Part shown: piece after piece, positions 32,997 through 41,564 of the stretch
Layout of the letters: every line of letters starts with the position of its first letter
How positions within the stretch are numbered: position 1 is the first letter of the stretch
NCBI RefSeq assembly: GCF_900299525.1
Contig: NZ_OMKA01000026.1
Location: 620,001-684,000 of the forward strand
Direction of reading: 5' to 3'
DNA from: Aquimarina sp. Aq78
Lineage (GTDB): Bacteria > Bacteroidota > Bacteroidia > Flavobacteriales > Flavobacteriaceae
Length of the DNA stretch: 64,000 nt
Position numbers and translations under genes: made by a program
The notes under the pieces: model-generated
What the model was told of the DNA's origin: nothing
The model's database searches: none
What the model saw: only the letters and a program-made list of their open reading frames with translations

Positions 32997-34259
32997 TTAT
33001 TTGTTGGTTGTAAATAGAGTTGGTTTAATTGTCACCATGACCCATCCCCAGTTATTGGTATTGCCATCAAAATTGTTTTTCAGTATCTCCATTCCGTCTG
33101 AAGCAAAGAGATGAGAATATCCAGCTTTGATGTTTACATTCTTTTGTAAATTATATGAAAACACGAGATCTATTTCTGTACCTAGTTGTTTAGATTCATC
33201 TGTAGGCAAATCTGCTGCTGCCATAAAATTATGTGCAGCTACATTTAATGTAGATTTTTGATTGAATTTCACATTAGCTTTTAGATACAAGTCGATTAGC
33301 CCTACATTTCCGATATGATTTCCAACATAGAAATAATCCATTAATCCATTAAACTTGTGATTAGTACCATAAAAAGGAGTAAAGGCTTCATTATCTCCAT
33401 TAGCAGGTGCTCCATTATCGTTACCACTTTGTAGTTCTCCACCAAGTAATACTTTCCATTGTTCGGATAATTTATAGTCTGCCTCTAGACCTAATAAATA
33501 TGCACTTAGGTCATTATCACCCAGATCATTTCCAAATTGATAGTAAAGATTAGATACAAGGCCAAATTTTCCTTTTTTGTATTTTAAATGAGTTCCTACA
33601 GTTTGACTATATCTACTTTCATTATTATTAGAATTATCTGGATCTGTAAACTGTAATCCATTATTAAGAAAAAGGAAGCTTCCCGAAAAACTCTCCCAAT
33701 CTTTATGTAACCATAGGTATTGAATACTTTTATATGTATTGGGTGTTGTAAGTGTATGTTCTGTTAGAGATTCTTCTCCCCGGTTAAATGCAAAACCTAG
33801 ATCGAATTTGAAGCTATCTTTATTATATTTTATAAGTGCAGCATCATGACTTCTGGCTTGCTGAGCCCAACCTACGTTTCCAAAAATACGCTGATCGTCA
33901 TATGCAATTTCCTGGCGTCCTAGTTTTAAAGAGATATTGGGATGAAAAAGAATTTCTCCCCAAGCTTGATGAAGACTAAAACCATTTTTGTCTGCTGTAT
34001 TGAGTTGGGGTACATCTCCCCACACTCTTACATCTTGCATACTTAAATAGAAGTTTAGTTTTTCCATTTTATATCCAGCATTTAATCGTGTACGCTGAGA
34101 TACAAATGTTGCGGGATCTGCATCATCTGGGAACAGCGTTTTAAATCCATGTCTGTACTCGAATCGAGGTCGTACTTCGGCATCGATTTTTAATTGAGCA
34201 TTAATATTTGTGATGAATAATGTGAAAAAAATGAGGGTACTAAGTTTAACGAGTTTCAT
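32997..34259 (-). CDS. outer-membrane beta-barrel porin, alginate-export type
   Basis: A 420-residue protein with a signal peptide (MKLVKLSTLIFFTLFITNINAQ) and alternating beta strands ending in a terminal aromatic-like strand (WGWVMVTIKPTLF). The pattern (RPRFEYRHGF, RTRLNAGYKMEKLNFYLSMQDVRVWGD, LKLGRQEIAYDDQRIFG) is that of the alginate-export family porins. As the first gene of the nap operon it probably lets nitrate and nitrite cross the outer membrane. Two FNR-type promoters precede it. Confidence 0.88.
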   Translation of the reverse strand: MKLVKLSTLIFFTLFITNINAQLKIDAEVRPRFEYRHGFKTLFPDDADPATFVSQRTRLNAGYKMEKLNFYLSMQDVRVWGDVPQLNTADKNGFSLHQAWGEILFHPNISLKLGRQEIAYDDQRIFGNVGWAQQARSHDAALIKYNKDSFKFDLGFAFNRGEESLTEHTLTTPNTYKSIQYLWLHKDWESFSGSFLFLNNGLQFTDPDNSNNNESRYSQTVGTHLKYKKGKFGLVSNLYYQFGNDLGDNDLSAYLLGLEADYKLSEQWKVLLGGELQSGNDNGAPANGDNEAFTPFYGTNHKFNGLMDYFYVGNHIGNVGLIDLYLKANVKFNQKSTLNVAAHNFMAAADLPTDESKQLGTEIDLVFSYNLQKNVNIKAGYSHLFASDGMEILKNNFDGNTNNWGWVMVTIKPTLFTTNK

Positions 34260-34288
34260 AGTAAGATTTGATTATAAATTAACTCCGG

Positions 34289-34331
34289 TAAATATGGATT
34301 TATTAATTATTGCGTGCAATGATATCAATCA
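34289..34331 (-). promoter_or_regulatory. FNR-type site and -7 element, proximal nap promoter
   Basis: TGATATCAATCA (TGAT-N4-ATCA, the full FNR form) at 34320-34331 and, on the minus strand, CATATTTA at 34289-34296, one mismatch to TAnnTTTA; centres 33 bp apart. The porin ATG is 66 bp from the site centre. Confidence 0.65.
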
Positions 34332-34488
34332 GGTTTAATGTTTTTAATGTAAAAATTGACTAAATAAAAGGCACAAAATCAATCATCATTCTCATTTTTT
34401 AATAATACTCTGAGTAAGCTATTTATTTTTCTCAGATTATAGAATAAACAAATAGTTAGATGTCTTTTTTCACCTTATAATATACGGA

Positions 34489-34531
34489 TAAAACTATTCT
34501 CTAATGAGATCTTAAAGCATGATAATTATCA
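34489..34531 (-). promoter_or_regulatory. FNR-type site and -7 element, distal nap promoter
   Basis: Perfect palindrome TGATAATTATCA at 34520-34531 and TAGTTTTA on the minus strand at 34489-34496; centres 33 bp apart. It would give a leader of about 225 bases before the porin gene. On the plus strand no -7 element exists at this spacing. Confidence 0.6.
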
Positions 34532-34811
34532 TAAAGCCAATATATTAATTGAATCTAAATAAGAATAGGATTTTAAGAATGAACTCTTCTCTTTTTTGGA
34601 GATACGTCTAACTTGCGGTTAACTAATCTTATAGGTAAAGAAATGTTAACTATGGATGGTTTTATGTAAAAAATATCTTATTAGAAAAAATCAGTTTTAG
34701 TAATGGATATTTACTAAAATAATTATCATGTAGTCAAAATTTTTGGAAACTATAGTGAAACACTCAGAAGTTTATATTTCTAATATAATTATGATGAATG
34801 AATATTACTAT

Positions 34812-35420
34812 CTATTGATGAGTGTATCCTGTATCCTTAAGCCAGTTATAATCTGGTAGAAGTTTATAGGTTATGGTGCGAGTATACTCTTCTATCTGAT
34901 TGTGTTCAATAAATTCAAATTTATTGGGCCTAATCATGTATCCTCCCCAATGCTCTGGTCTTGGAATAATTTGATTTTTGAATTTGGTTTCGTAGTGTTT
35001 TAATTGATTTTCGAGCACTTTTCGTGAAGAAACTACTTTACTTTGATCAGAAGCCCAGGCTCCTAGCTTACTGCCTTCTGGTCGTGATTCGAAATACCCT
35101 TCAGATAAGTTTTTGGCAATTTTTTCTGCTGTTCCTGTAATTAAGACTTTCTTTTTTGCTGCTGTCCAATTAAAAGCAATAGAAACCTTGTTGTTTTGTG
35201 CTATGGCCTTTCCTTTCTCACTATTATAATTTGTAAAAAAGATAAAACCCTCCCAGGTGAAGCGTTTTAATAATACAATTCTACTTTTGGGAAAACCATC
35301 TACCCCGATGGTGGAGAGTAACATTGCATTAGCTTCATCCTCGGGATGAGCTTTATCTACCTCATGAAACCATTGTTGAAAATGTTGGGTTGGGTTATGG
35401 TCATCAGAAGCATTCATCAT
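34812..35420 (-). CDS. pdxH: pyridoxamine 5'-phosphate oxidase
   Basis: A 202-residue FMN enzyme that oxidises pyridoxine or pyridoxamine 5'-phosphate to pyridoxal 5'-phosphate with O2. Typical blocks: AMLLSTIGVDGFPKSRIVLLK, split around FMN binding; FTNYNSEKGKAIAQN; FESRPEGSKLGAWASDQS; and RPEHWGGYMIRPNKFEF. The start overlaps the ccoI stop by one base (TAATG), so it is co-transcribed with a copper ATPase under a low-oxygen promoter, which is odd for an O2-dependent enzyme. Cytoplasmic. Confidence 0.93.
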   Translation of the reverse strand: MMNASDDHNPTQHFQQWFHEVDKAHPEDEANAMLLSTIGVDGFPKSRIVLLKRFTWEGFIFFTNYNSEKGKAIAQNNKVSIAFNWTAAKKKVLITGTAEKIAKNLSEGYFESRPEGSKLGAWASDQSKVVSSRKVLENQLKHYETKFKNQIIPRPEHWGGYMIRPNKFEFIEHNQIEEYTRTITYKLLPDYNWLKDTGYTHQ

Positions 35421-37816
35421 TATTTTGATTTTAATTTTCTTCCAGACCAGTTTGTAAGCACAGTAACATATGCAACAATTGAGATAGAACTTAATGGCAT
35501 TAGTATTGCTGCTATCACAGGAGAAAGTTGACCGGTAACAGCAAAATACAGACCTATAATATTGTATAAAAACGATAGGGCAAAACTTGATTTAATAATT
35601 GTAATTGCCTTTTTAGATATGTTAAGGTAAGAGGATATAGTATCAAATTTTGAAGCATCAAGAATTGCATCACACGCTGGAGAAAACACATTTACATTTT
35701 CTGAAACAGCAATACCTACATCACTTTGGGCTAAAGCTCCTGCATCGTTTAATCCATCACCAACCATGATGACGTTTTGATCCTGCTTCTGCAGGGATTT
35801 AATATAATTTAATTTATCATCTGGTTTTTGATCGAAGAACAAAGACGTGTTTTCTGGGAGTGATTGTTTTAAATATTCTTTTTCTCCTTCATTATCACCT
35901 GATAAAATAGCGAGTTTATAATCCTTATATAATTGATTAAATACCTTTTTTACTCCTTTTCTATATTGATTGTGAAAAATATAACGACCTTTATATTGTT
36001 CATTTGTACTAATATGAACTGCAGTATTTATGGTTTCAGGATTGATGTTATTTCCTACAAAATTTGCTGATCCTATCTTGATAGTATCTTCCTCTAATTT
36101 GCCTTCAATTCCTTTTCCTATATGTTCATGATATTCGTCTAAGGTTAGAATATCGTGTTCTGCTAATATATCATAGAGTGTTCTGCTAAGTGGATGATTT
36201 GATGCCCGTAAGGTGTTTTTAAGCAGAGATTCTTCCTCTGGCGTTAGTATCATTCCTTCATAAGTAACTTCGCTTGTAATTGTAGTGGTTATGGTACCAG
36301 TTTTATCAAAAATCATGGTATCTGCTCTGGCTAATCGTTCTATAACATCTGCATTTTTGAGATAGAATTTGGTTTTTCCGAAGATGCGAAGGATGTTACC
36401 CAAGGCAAAAGGTCTAGCTAAAGCTAACGCACAAGGACAGGCGATAATGAGTACTGCGGTGAATACTTGTGCTGCTTTTGAAGGATCAACAAATAGCCAA
36501 AAGGAAGTAGCGAGTACAGCGATACATAAGATTGTAATGGTAAAATATTTACTTATCGTATCGGTAAGATTAGTAAATGAAGCAGTTTTATCTTTATTAA
36601 ACACATCATTACTCCATAATTGCGTAAGATAGCTCTGTTCTACAGATTTTAAAACTTCAATTTCTATAGCTCCATAAAGTTGTCTGCCTCCGGCAAAAAG
36701 AGTATCACCTGATTGTTTAGTGACTGATTCGCTTTCACCAGTTACAAAGCTATAGTCAATTTGGGCATCGCCTTCAATAAGAATAGCATCTACCGGGATT
36801 AACTCTCCGTTTCTGATCAATAGTCGATCTCCTTTTTTAATATCATAGACTTGTATATTCTCTTCTTTTCTTTCTTTTTTGTGTTTTGCAACACCGATTT
36901 TTGTTACTGCAATGGGGAAATAAGATTTATAATCTCTTTCGAAGGATAAAAAAGAATAGGTTTTTTGCTGGAAGAATTTTCCTAGCAACAGAAAAAATAC
37001 CAGTCCGGTAAGACTATCAAAAAAACCGGTTCCCCAATCAAAAATAATCTCTGTAGTACTGCGTAGAAAAAGAACCAGAATCCCTAAAGCAATCGGAATA
37101 TCTATATTTAATATTTTGGATCGTAATCCCTTATAGGCAGAAATAAAGTAATCCTGAGCAGCATAAAAAACTACGGGTAATGAAAAAGCAAACATCAACC
37201 AACGGAAAAGGTGTTTGTATTGTTCTAACCAGTATTCTGATACTTCAAAATATTCTGGAAACGATAAGAACATCACATTTCCAAAAGCAAAACCTGCAAT
37301 ACCAAGTTTATAAATCAAGCTTCGATTTATTTTTGTCTTCCCTGTGGTGTAATCATCCAGACTGATATAGGGTTCATAGCCTATAGAATTAAGTAAAATG
37401 ACCAATGCTTTAAGTGAAATACGATCACTATTAAAAGTAATACGAACCGTTTTTTTAGGGAAATTAACTTGAGATGCTGTAATTGCTGGTTGAAGCTTAT
37501 GTAGATTTTCTAATATCCAAATACAGGAACTACAATGCATATGTGGAATGTACATTGTGATGATCTGAGTGTTACCATCATTAAATTCTATTAATTTTTC
37601 AGCAATAGAAGCAGTATCGAGATAATCGTATTTTCCTTGAATCTCTTCAGGAATGGCACCAGGAGCAGATTGTAAATCATAATAACAGGATAAATCATGA
37701 GTCGAAAAAATTTCAAATACAGTTTTGCACCCATTACAGCAGAATGTTTTTTGATCAAATTTGATTACCGTTTTACTGCAATCATCTCCACAGTGAAAAC
37801 AAGTATGCTCTGACAT
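35420..37816 (-). CDS. ccoI: copper-exporting P-type ATPase CcoI/FixI
   Basis: A 798-residue heavy-metal ATPase. The N-terminus holds a Cys-rich patch (CFHCGDDCSKTV ... FCCNGCKTVFEIF) typical of the CcoI subtype, then an HMA-type domain with MHCSSC (Cys95, Cys98). Eight or so helices include the CPC metal site (ACPCALALARPFALG); DKTGTITTTIT holds the phosphorylated Asp, and GDGLNDAGALAQSD the hinge. It moves Cu(I) outward for assembly of cbb3 oxidase. It lies 12 kb from the other cco genes but shares the same promoter type, and forms an operon with pdxH. Confidence 0.93.
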   Translation of the reverse strand: MSEHTCFHCGDDCSKTVIKFDQKTFCCNGCKTVFEIFSTHDLSCYYDLQSAPGAIPEEIQGKYDYLDTASIAEKLIEFNDGNTQIITMYIPHMHCSSCIWILENLHKLQPAITASQVNFPKKTVRITFNSDRISLKALVILLNSIGYEPYISLDDYTTGKTKINRSLIYKLGIAGFAFGNVMFLSFPEYFEVSEYWLEQYKHLFRWLMFAFSLPVVFYAAQDYFISAYKGLRSKILNIDIPIALGILVLFLRSTTEIIFDWGTGFFDSLTGLVFFLLLGKFFQQKTYSFLSFERDYKSYFPIAVTKIGVAKHKKERKEENIQVYDIKKGDRLLIRNGELIPVDAILIEGDAQIDYSFVTGESESVTKQSGDTLFAGGRQLYGAIEIEVLKSVEQSYLTQLWSNDVFNKDKTASFTNLTDTISKYFTITILCIAVLATSFWLFVDPSKAAQVFTAVLIIACPCALALARPFALGNILRIFGKTKFYLKNADVIERLARADTMIFDKTGTITTTITSEVTYEGMILTPEEESLLKNTLRASNHPLSRTLYDILAEHDILTLDEYHEHIGKGIEGKLEEDTIKIGSANFVGNNINPETINTAVHISTNEQYKGRYIFHNQYRKGVKKVFNQLYKDYKLAILSGDNEGEKEYLKQSLPENTSLFFDQKPDDKLNYIKSLQKQDQNVIMVGDGLNDAGALAQSDVGIAVSENVNVFSPACDAILDASKFDTISSYLNISKKAITIIKSSFALSFLYNIIGLYFAVTGQLSPVIAAILMPLSSISIVAYVTVLTNWSGRKLKSK

Positions 37817-37831
37817 AGAATTTATTTGCTA

Positions 37832-37874
37832 CAAATATGAAAAAGTAAGCCTTTATATAATATGATAAATGTCA
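37832..37874 (-). promoter_or_regulatory. FNR-type site and -7 element, ccoI-pdxH promoter
   Basis: TGATAAATGTCA at 37863-37874 and, on the minus strand, CATATTTG at 37832-37839 (one mismatch to TAnnTTTG); centres 33 bp apart. The ccoI ATG is 52 bp from the site centre. It is back to back with the site for the Usp cluster. Confidence 0.65.
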
Positions 37875-37886
37875 TGATTCTTCAAC

Positions 37887-37929
37887 TGATAAAAATCATA
37901 GTTTCGGTAGTTGTAATTGTCTAATTTTG
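37887..37929 (+). promoter_or_regulatory. FNR-type site and -7 element, Usp cluster promoter
   Basis: TGATAAAAATCA at 37887-37898 and TAATTTTG at 37922-37929; centres 33 bp apart. It starts the transcript of at least the first three Usp genes. Confidence 0.75.
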
Positions 37930-37956
37930 AGTGTAACATATCAAAAAAAGCAAACG

Positions 37957-38805
37957 ATGAGAAAAATATTAATTCCCACAGATTTTTCAGAAAATGCCAT
38001 GAATGCTTTACGATATGCTGTTGAATTTTTTAAGTACGAACGCTGCGATTTTTTTGTTCTACATGCTTATGCCGATGAGGTATACAATCATAATACTTTG
38101 GTTTCTCGTAAAATTTTTAATGAGCTAAAAGAAAAAATACATAAAAACTCTGATTTGGCCCTAGATAAGGTGCTTTCAGAAATAAAAAGTATTTCACCTA
38201 ATCCTCAACATGAGTTTAGATTACTATCCATGTTTGGAAGTTTAATTGATGAGGCTAATGACCTGGTTGATAAAGAAAATATAGATATTCTAATTATGGG
38301 TACAAGAGGAGAAACTGATGATCGAAAACTTACTTTTGGAAGTAATACCTTACAAGTGCTTAAGTATGTAAAATGCCCTTTATTGGCAATCCCGAGTGAT
38401 TGTAGTTACAATCCACCAAAAAATATTTTATTTCCTACAAATTATCAATTGCCATTTAAACGAAGAGAACTAAAATTGTTTAGTACATTAACTAAAAGCT
38501 TTAGATCTGTTATTAATTTTTTATATATCTCTAACTTTGACAAGCTTTCTATCAGACAAGAAGATAATAAGTATTTCCTAAAAGAATCATTATCTCATGC
38601 AGAATTGATATTTCATCAAGAGGCAGCAGAAGACCTTACCCGTGCTATAAACCAGTTTATAAAGAGTAATGAAATAGATTTTTTGGTCATGGTGAACTCT
38701 AGACGTTCTTATTTAGAAAACCTTTTAGATCAATCTACAATTGACAAAATAGGATTACGTATTAAGATCCCTTTTTTAGCGATGCAAAATTTACAACGAT
38801 ATTAA
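37957..38805 (+). CDS. universal stress protein, cluster gene 1
   Basis: A 282-residue tandem Usp. Domain 1 has G-x2-G-x9-G-S (GTRGETDDRKLTFGS), then CPLLAIPSD; domain 2 ends in KIPFLAMQ and has lost the glycine motif. The ATG at 37957 gives the usual MRKILIPTDFSENAMNAL start; a TTG-started frame 30 bases upstream lacks support and overlaps the -7 element. First of five consecutive Usps, with 12 bases to the next. It is divergent from ccoI, and each has its own FNR-type site. Confidence 0.9.
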   Translation: MRKILIPTDFSENAMNALRYAVEFFKYERCDFFVLHAYADEVYNHNTLVSRKIFNELKEKIHKNSDLALDKVLSEIKSISPNPQHEFRLLSMFGSLIDEANDLVDKENIDILIMGTRGETDDRKLTFGSNTLQVLKYVKCPLLAIPSDCSYNPPKNILFPTNYQLPFKRRELKLFSTLTKSFRSVINFLYISNFDKLSIRQEDNKYFLKESLSHAELIFHQEAAEDLTRAINQFIKSNEIDFLVMVNSRRSYLENLLDQSTIDKIGLRIKIPFLAMQNLQRY

Positions 38806-38817
38806 AATCATATAGAG

Positions 38818-39669
38818 ATGAAACGAATTTTATTACCCACCGATTTCTCTGATAACGCATTTAATGCGATCAAATATGCATTAAATTTATTTAGAGATGA
38901 AGATGCTACTTTTTATTTGCTCAACACATTTACACCTGTATCGTATCACACTGGATATCTTATAGAGAACCCTGCTCCATACGGCATGGAAGATATTGCA
39001 ATGATAAATTCTAAACGTGATATAGAACAAACAGAAGAAAAAATAAAAGAAGAGTTTGAGAATCCAAAACACAATTTTGTAAGATTATCAACTTTTAATA
39101 CTCTTATAGGTGAGATTAAGGAAGTTGTTGAAAAGTACAATATTGATCTTATAGTAATGGGTACCAAAGGAGCTACAGGTGCCAAAGAAGTCTTTATTGG
39201 CACACATACTATGTATACCATAAAAAAAGTGCATTGCCCTGTTATTGCTGTTCCTTCTGGTTTTGAATTTGAAAAACCTAAAGATGTTTTATTTCCAACA
39301 GATTATAATCTGAGTATGGATAATAAATATTTACCTTTGATAAAAGAAATTTGTGATAAATATATTTGCAGACTCAATATCTTAAATGCTTATTATGGAG
39401 TTGCTTTGGGAGACGAACAGCAAAAGATTAAGGAAGATCTGGACGGGTATTTTAAAGATAATGCTCATGTTTTTCATATCGCCGAAGGAATGGATGTACT
39501 AGAAGCTGTAGAAGATTTCCAGAAAAAGTACAAAATTGATTTATTGATCATGATTCACAATAGACACTCCTTCTTTGAAAACCTTTTATTCAAACCGGTA
39601 ATTAACCAAGTAGCTTATCATACCAATGTCCCTTTTTTGGTAATTCCTTCTAAAGAAAGGATAGAGTAA
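38818..39669 (+). CDS. universal stress protein, cluster gene 2
   Basis: A 283-residue tandem Usp, MKRILLPTDFSDNAFNAI at the start. Domain 1 carries GTKGATGAKEVFIGT (G-x2-G-x9-G-T) and CPVIAVPSG; domain 2 lacks it and ends NVPFLVIPSKE. It lies 12 bases after gene 1 without a promoter of its own, so it shares that transcript. Probably cytoplasmic ATP/AMP-binding; specific function unknown. Confidence 0.9.
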   Translation: MKRILLPTDFSDNAFNAIKYALNLFRDEDATFYLLNTFTPVSYHTGYLIENPAPYGMEDIAMINSKRDIEQTEEKIKEEFENPKHNFVRLSTFNTLIGEIKEVVEKYNIDLIVMGTKGATGAKEVFIGTHTMYTIKKVHCPVIAVPSGFEFEKPKDVLFPTDYNLSMDNKYLPLIKEICDKYICRLNILNAYYGVALGDEQQKIKEDLDGYFKDNAHVFHIAEGMDVLEAVEDFQKKYKIDLLIMIHNRHSFFENLLFKPVINQVAYHTNVPFLVIPSKERIE

Positions 39670-39709
39670 TATTAATCATAGACCTGACCAGTCTGATAAA
39701 TATAGACAA

Positions 39710-40564
39710 ATGAAACAAATTCTAATCCCTACAGATTTTTCTGATAATGCATGGAATACCATATTGTATGCTATAGAATTATATAGAAATGTTCCCTGTG
39801 AGTTTTATTTGTTAAACACCTATGATCTTGAACCAGTACAACTTATAAGTATTGTAAGCTCTCAACGTGTTGGTCACCTTTATGAAGCGGTTAAGATAGA
39901 ATCTGAGCAAGGATTACTAATGACAATGGAGGATATCAATAACTCTAAACCAGGTTTGAATCATACCTTTAAAACCATAAGTAAAAAAGGATCTTTGGTT
40001 CAAAACATAAACACGCTTTCAGAAAACAACTCTTTTGATATGATCATTATTGGTACCAAAGGAGCCACTGGGAGTAAAAATCTTTTTTTAGGAAGTACTA
40101 CACAAAAAGTAGTTAAGAATGTATCCCATTGTCCAATCCTTATCATTCCTGATGATTCATATTTTAAAGAAATTTCGGCAATAGCTTTTGCAACAGATTT
40201 TGAGCGAATGTATCATAAGGCTGAGGTAACTCCAATACTAGAATTTGCCAAAAATCAGAATGCGACTGTTAGGATGATTCATATATATGATAAACCCAAC
40301 TTAGATCCTTTACAACATTATAATTCTAGCTCATTAGAGCACTTTTTTAAACGTGTAAAATATGATTTTCATGTTATGCCTGATTTTTCAACTGTAGAGC
40401 ATGCTATTCAGGAATTCATTGAAGAACTAGAAATCGATATTCTGGTAATGATTAATTATGAACACAGTTTTGTCGAAAGAATAATAAAAGAACCAATTAT
40501 CAAAAAAATGACATTTAATACTGTAATCCCTTTTTTAGTGATCCCAGCTGATACTGCTATTTGA
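39710..40564 (+). CDS. universal stress protein, cluster gene 3
   Basis: A 284-residue tandem Usp, MKQILIPTDFSDNAWNTI at the start. Domain 1 has GTKGATGSKNLFLGS and CPILIIPDD; domain 2 lacks the glycine motif (MINYEHSFVERIIKEP) and ends VIPFLVIPA. It lies 40 bases after gene 2 with no FNR-type site in between. The downstream 85-base gap begins a new promoter. Confidence 0.9.
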   Translation: MKQILIPTDFSDNAWNTILYAIELYRNVPCEFYLLNTYDLEPVQLISIVSSQRVGHLYEAVKIESEQGLLMTMEDINNSKPGLNHTFKTISKKGSLVQNINTLSENNSFDMIIIGTKGATGSKNLFLGSTTQKVVKNVSHCPILIIPDDSYFKEISAIAFATDFERMYHKAEVTPILEFAKNQNATVRMIHIYDKPNLDPLQHYNSSSLEHFFKRVKYDFHVMPDFSTVEHAIQEFIEELEIDILVMINYEHSFVERIIKEPIIKKMTFNTVIPFLVIPADTAI

Positions 40565-40579
40565 GAGATTATACAGACA

Positions 40580-40622
40580 TGAGATTTGTCATAGTATTCC
40601 TAGTATTATAAAGCTAGTTTTA
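40580..40622 (+). promoter_or_regulatory. FNR-type site and -7 element, Usp gene 4 promoter
   Basis: TGAGATTTGTCA at 40580-40591 and TAGTTTTA at 40615-40622; centres 33 bp apart. Internal promoter within the Usp cluster. Confidence 0.65.
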
Positions 40623-40649
40623 TAATGTAATTCGTAAAACTGAAAAGCG

Positions 40650-41492
40650 ATGAAAAGAATACTTGTTCCCACGGATTTTTCTAATAATGCCTATGGTGCT
40701 CTTTTTTATGTCACCCGTTTATTTCAAGATCAGGAGTGTAAATTCTATATTTTGAATACTTTTGATGTAGACACTTCTGTTTTAACCAGCAGAATTAATA
40801 CTGCCAAAGGAGATTTGTTATATCAAGAATTAAGTAATGAGTCGCAGGAAAAGCTCACCGAAACACTTCATTCTATAGTTAGAGATACAGAAGATTTTAA
40901 GCATACGTTTGAGACTATTTCGGTTTCCAAAAAACTCACAGATACTATTAACAAAACAATAAAGAGTAAAAATATTGATCTTGTAGTTATGGGAACTAAG
41001 GGAGCCAGTGGTGTTAAAGAAGTTCTTATAGGAAGTAATACCGTTAAAGCCATTAAAAATATTAAGGATTGTGCGATACTGGCAGTACCAGATGAATTTG
41101 ATTTTAAAAAACCTGCAGAAATTGCTTTTGCAACAGATTTTAAATGCCTTTATAGCATAGAGTCTTTAAAACCTCTTCTGGAGATTGTTACTCTATTTTC
41201 TTCAAATATTAGAGTAATGCATATCCATGAAGAAGAGAAATTAGACGAAATACAAGAACATAACCTTAAGAGTCTTAAAGAAAATTTCAAAGACTATAAT
41301 TATTGTATTCATTGGATTCCTCGGTTTACTCAAAAAGCCAAACTTATAAATGAATTCATTGGGGATATGAATATTGATATGTTATGTATGTCACAATACA
41401 AACATAGTCTTATAGAAAGCATTACACACGAACCTGTTATTAAAAAAATAGGATTTCATACAGCTATTCCTTTCTTGGTCATTCCTGAGTAA
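40650..41492 (+). CDS. universal stress protein, cluster gene 4
   Basis: A 280-residue tandem Usp, MKRILVPTDFSNNAYGAL at the start. Domain 1 has GTKGASGVKEVLIGS, followed by CAILAVPDE; domain 2 has lost the motif (MSQYKHSLIESITHEP) and ends AIPFLVIPE. It has its own FNR-type promoter in the 85-base gap before it, so it can be expressed apart from genes 1-3. Confidence 0.9.
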   Translation: MKRILVPTDFSNNAYGALFYVTRLFQDQECKFYILNTFDVDTSVLTSRINTAKGDLLYQELSNESQEKLTETLHSIVRDTEDFKHTFETISVSKKLTDTINKTIKSKNIDLVVMGTKGASGVKEVLIGSNTVKAIKNIKDCAILAVPDEFDFKKPAEIAFATDFKCLYSIESLKPLLEIVTLFSSNIRVMHIHEEEKLDEIQEHNLKSLKENFKDYNYCIHWIPRFTQKAKLINEFIGDMNIDMLCMSQYKHSLIESITHEPVIKKIGFHTAIPFLVIPE

Positions 41493-41495
41493 AGC

Positions 41496-41538
41496 TGATA
41501 ATTATCATAGTTTTTGTAAGGCCGGATCTATAAATTTA
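41496..41538 (+). promoter_or_regulatory. FNR-type site and -7 element, Usp gene 5 promoter
   Basis: Perfect palindrome TGATAATTATCA at 41496-41507 and TAAATTTA at 41531-41538; centres 33 bp apart. The site begins three bases after the stop codon of gene 4. Confidence 0.75.
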
Positions 41539-41564
41539 TAAGACTAATCCTAAAGACCTAAGTG

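Larger units (their letters stand above)
34260..34811. other. 552-bp intergenic region between nap operon and pdxH
   Basis: No supported gene. It holds the two FNR-type promoters listed separately. Only very short frames exist, for example a 10-codon frame at 34579-34611. The distal leader of about 225 bases could hold regulatory RNA structure, but none was recognised. Confidence 0.6.

Noticed and set aside
34579..34611. 10-codon frame MNSSLFWRYV downstream of the palindrome at 34520
   Set aside because: No -7 element faces it at the standard spacing; the palindrome has its -7 element on the other strand, toward the nap operon.
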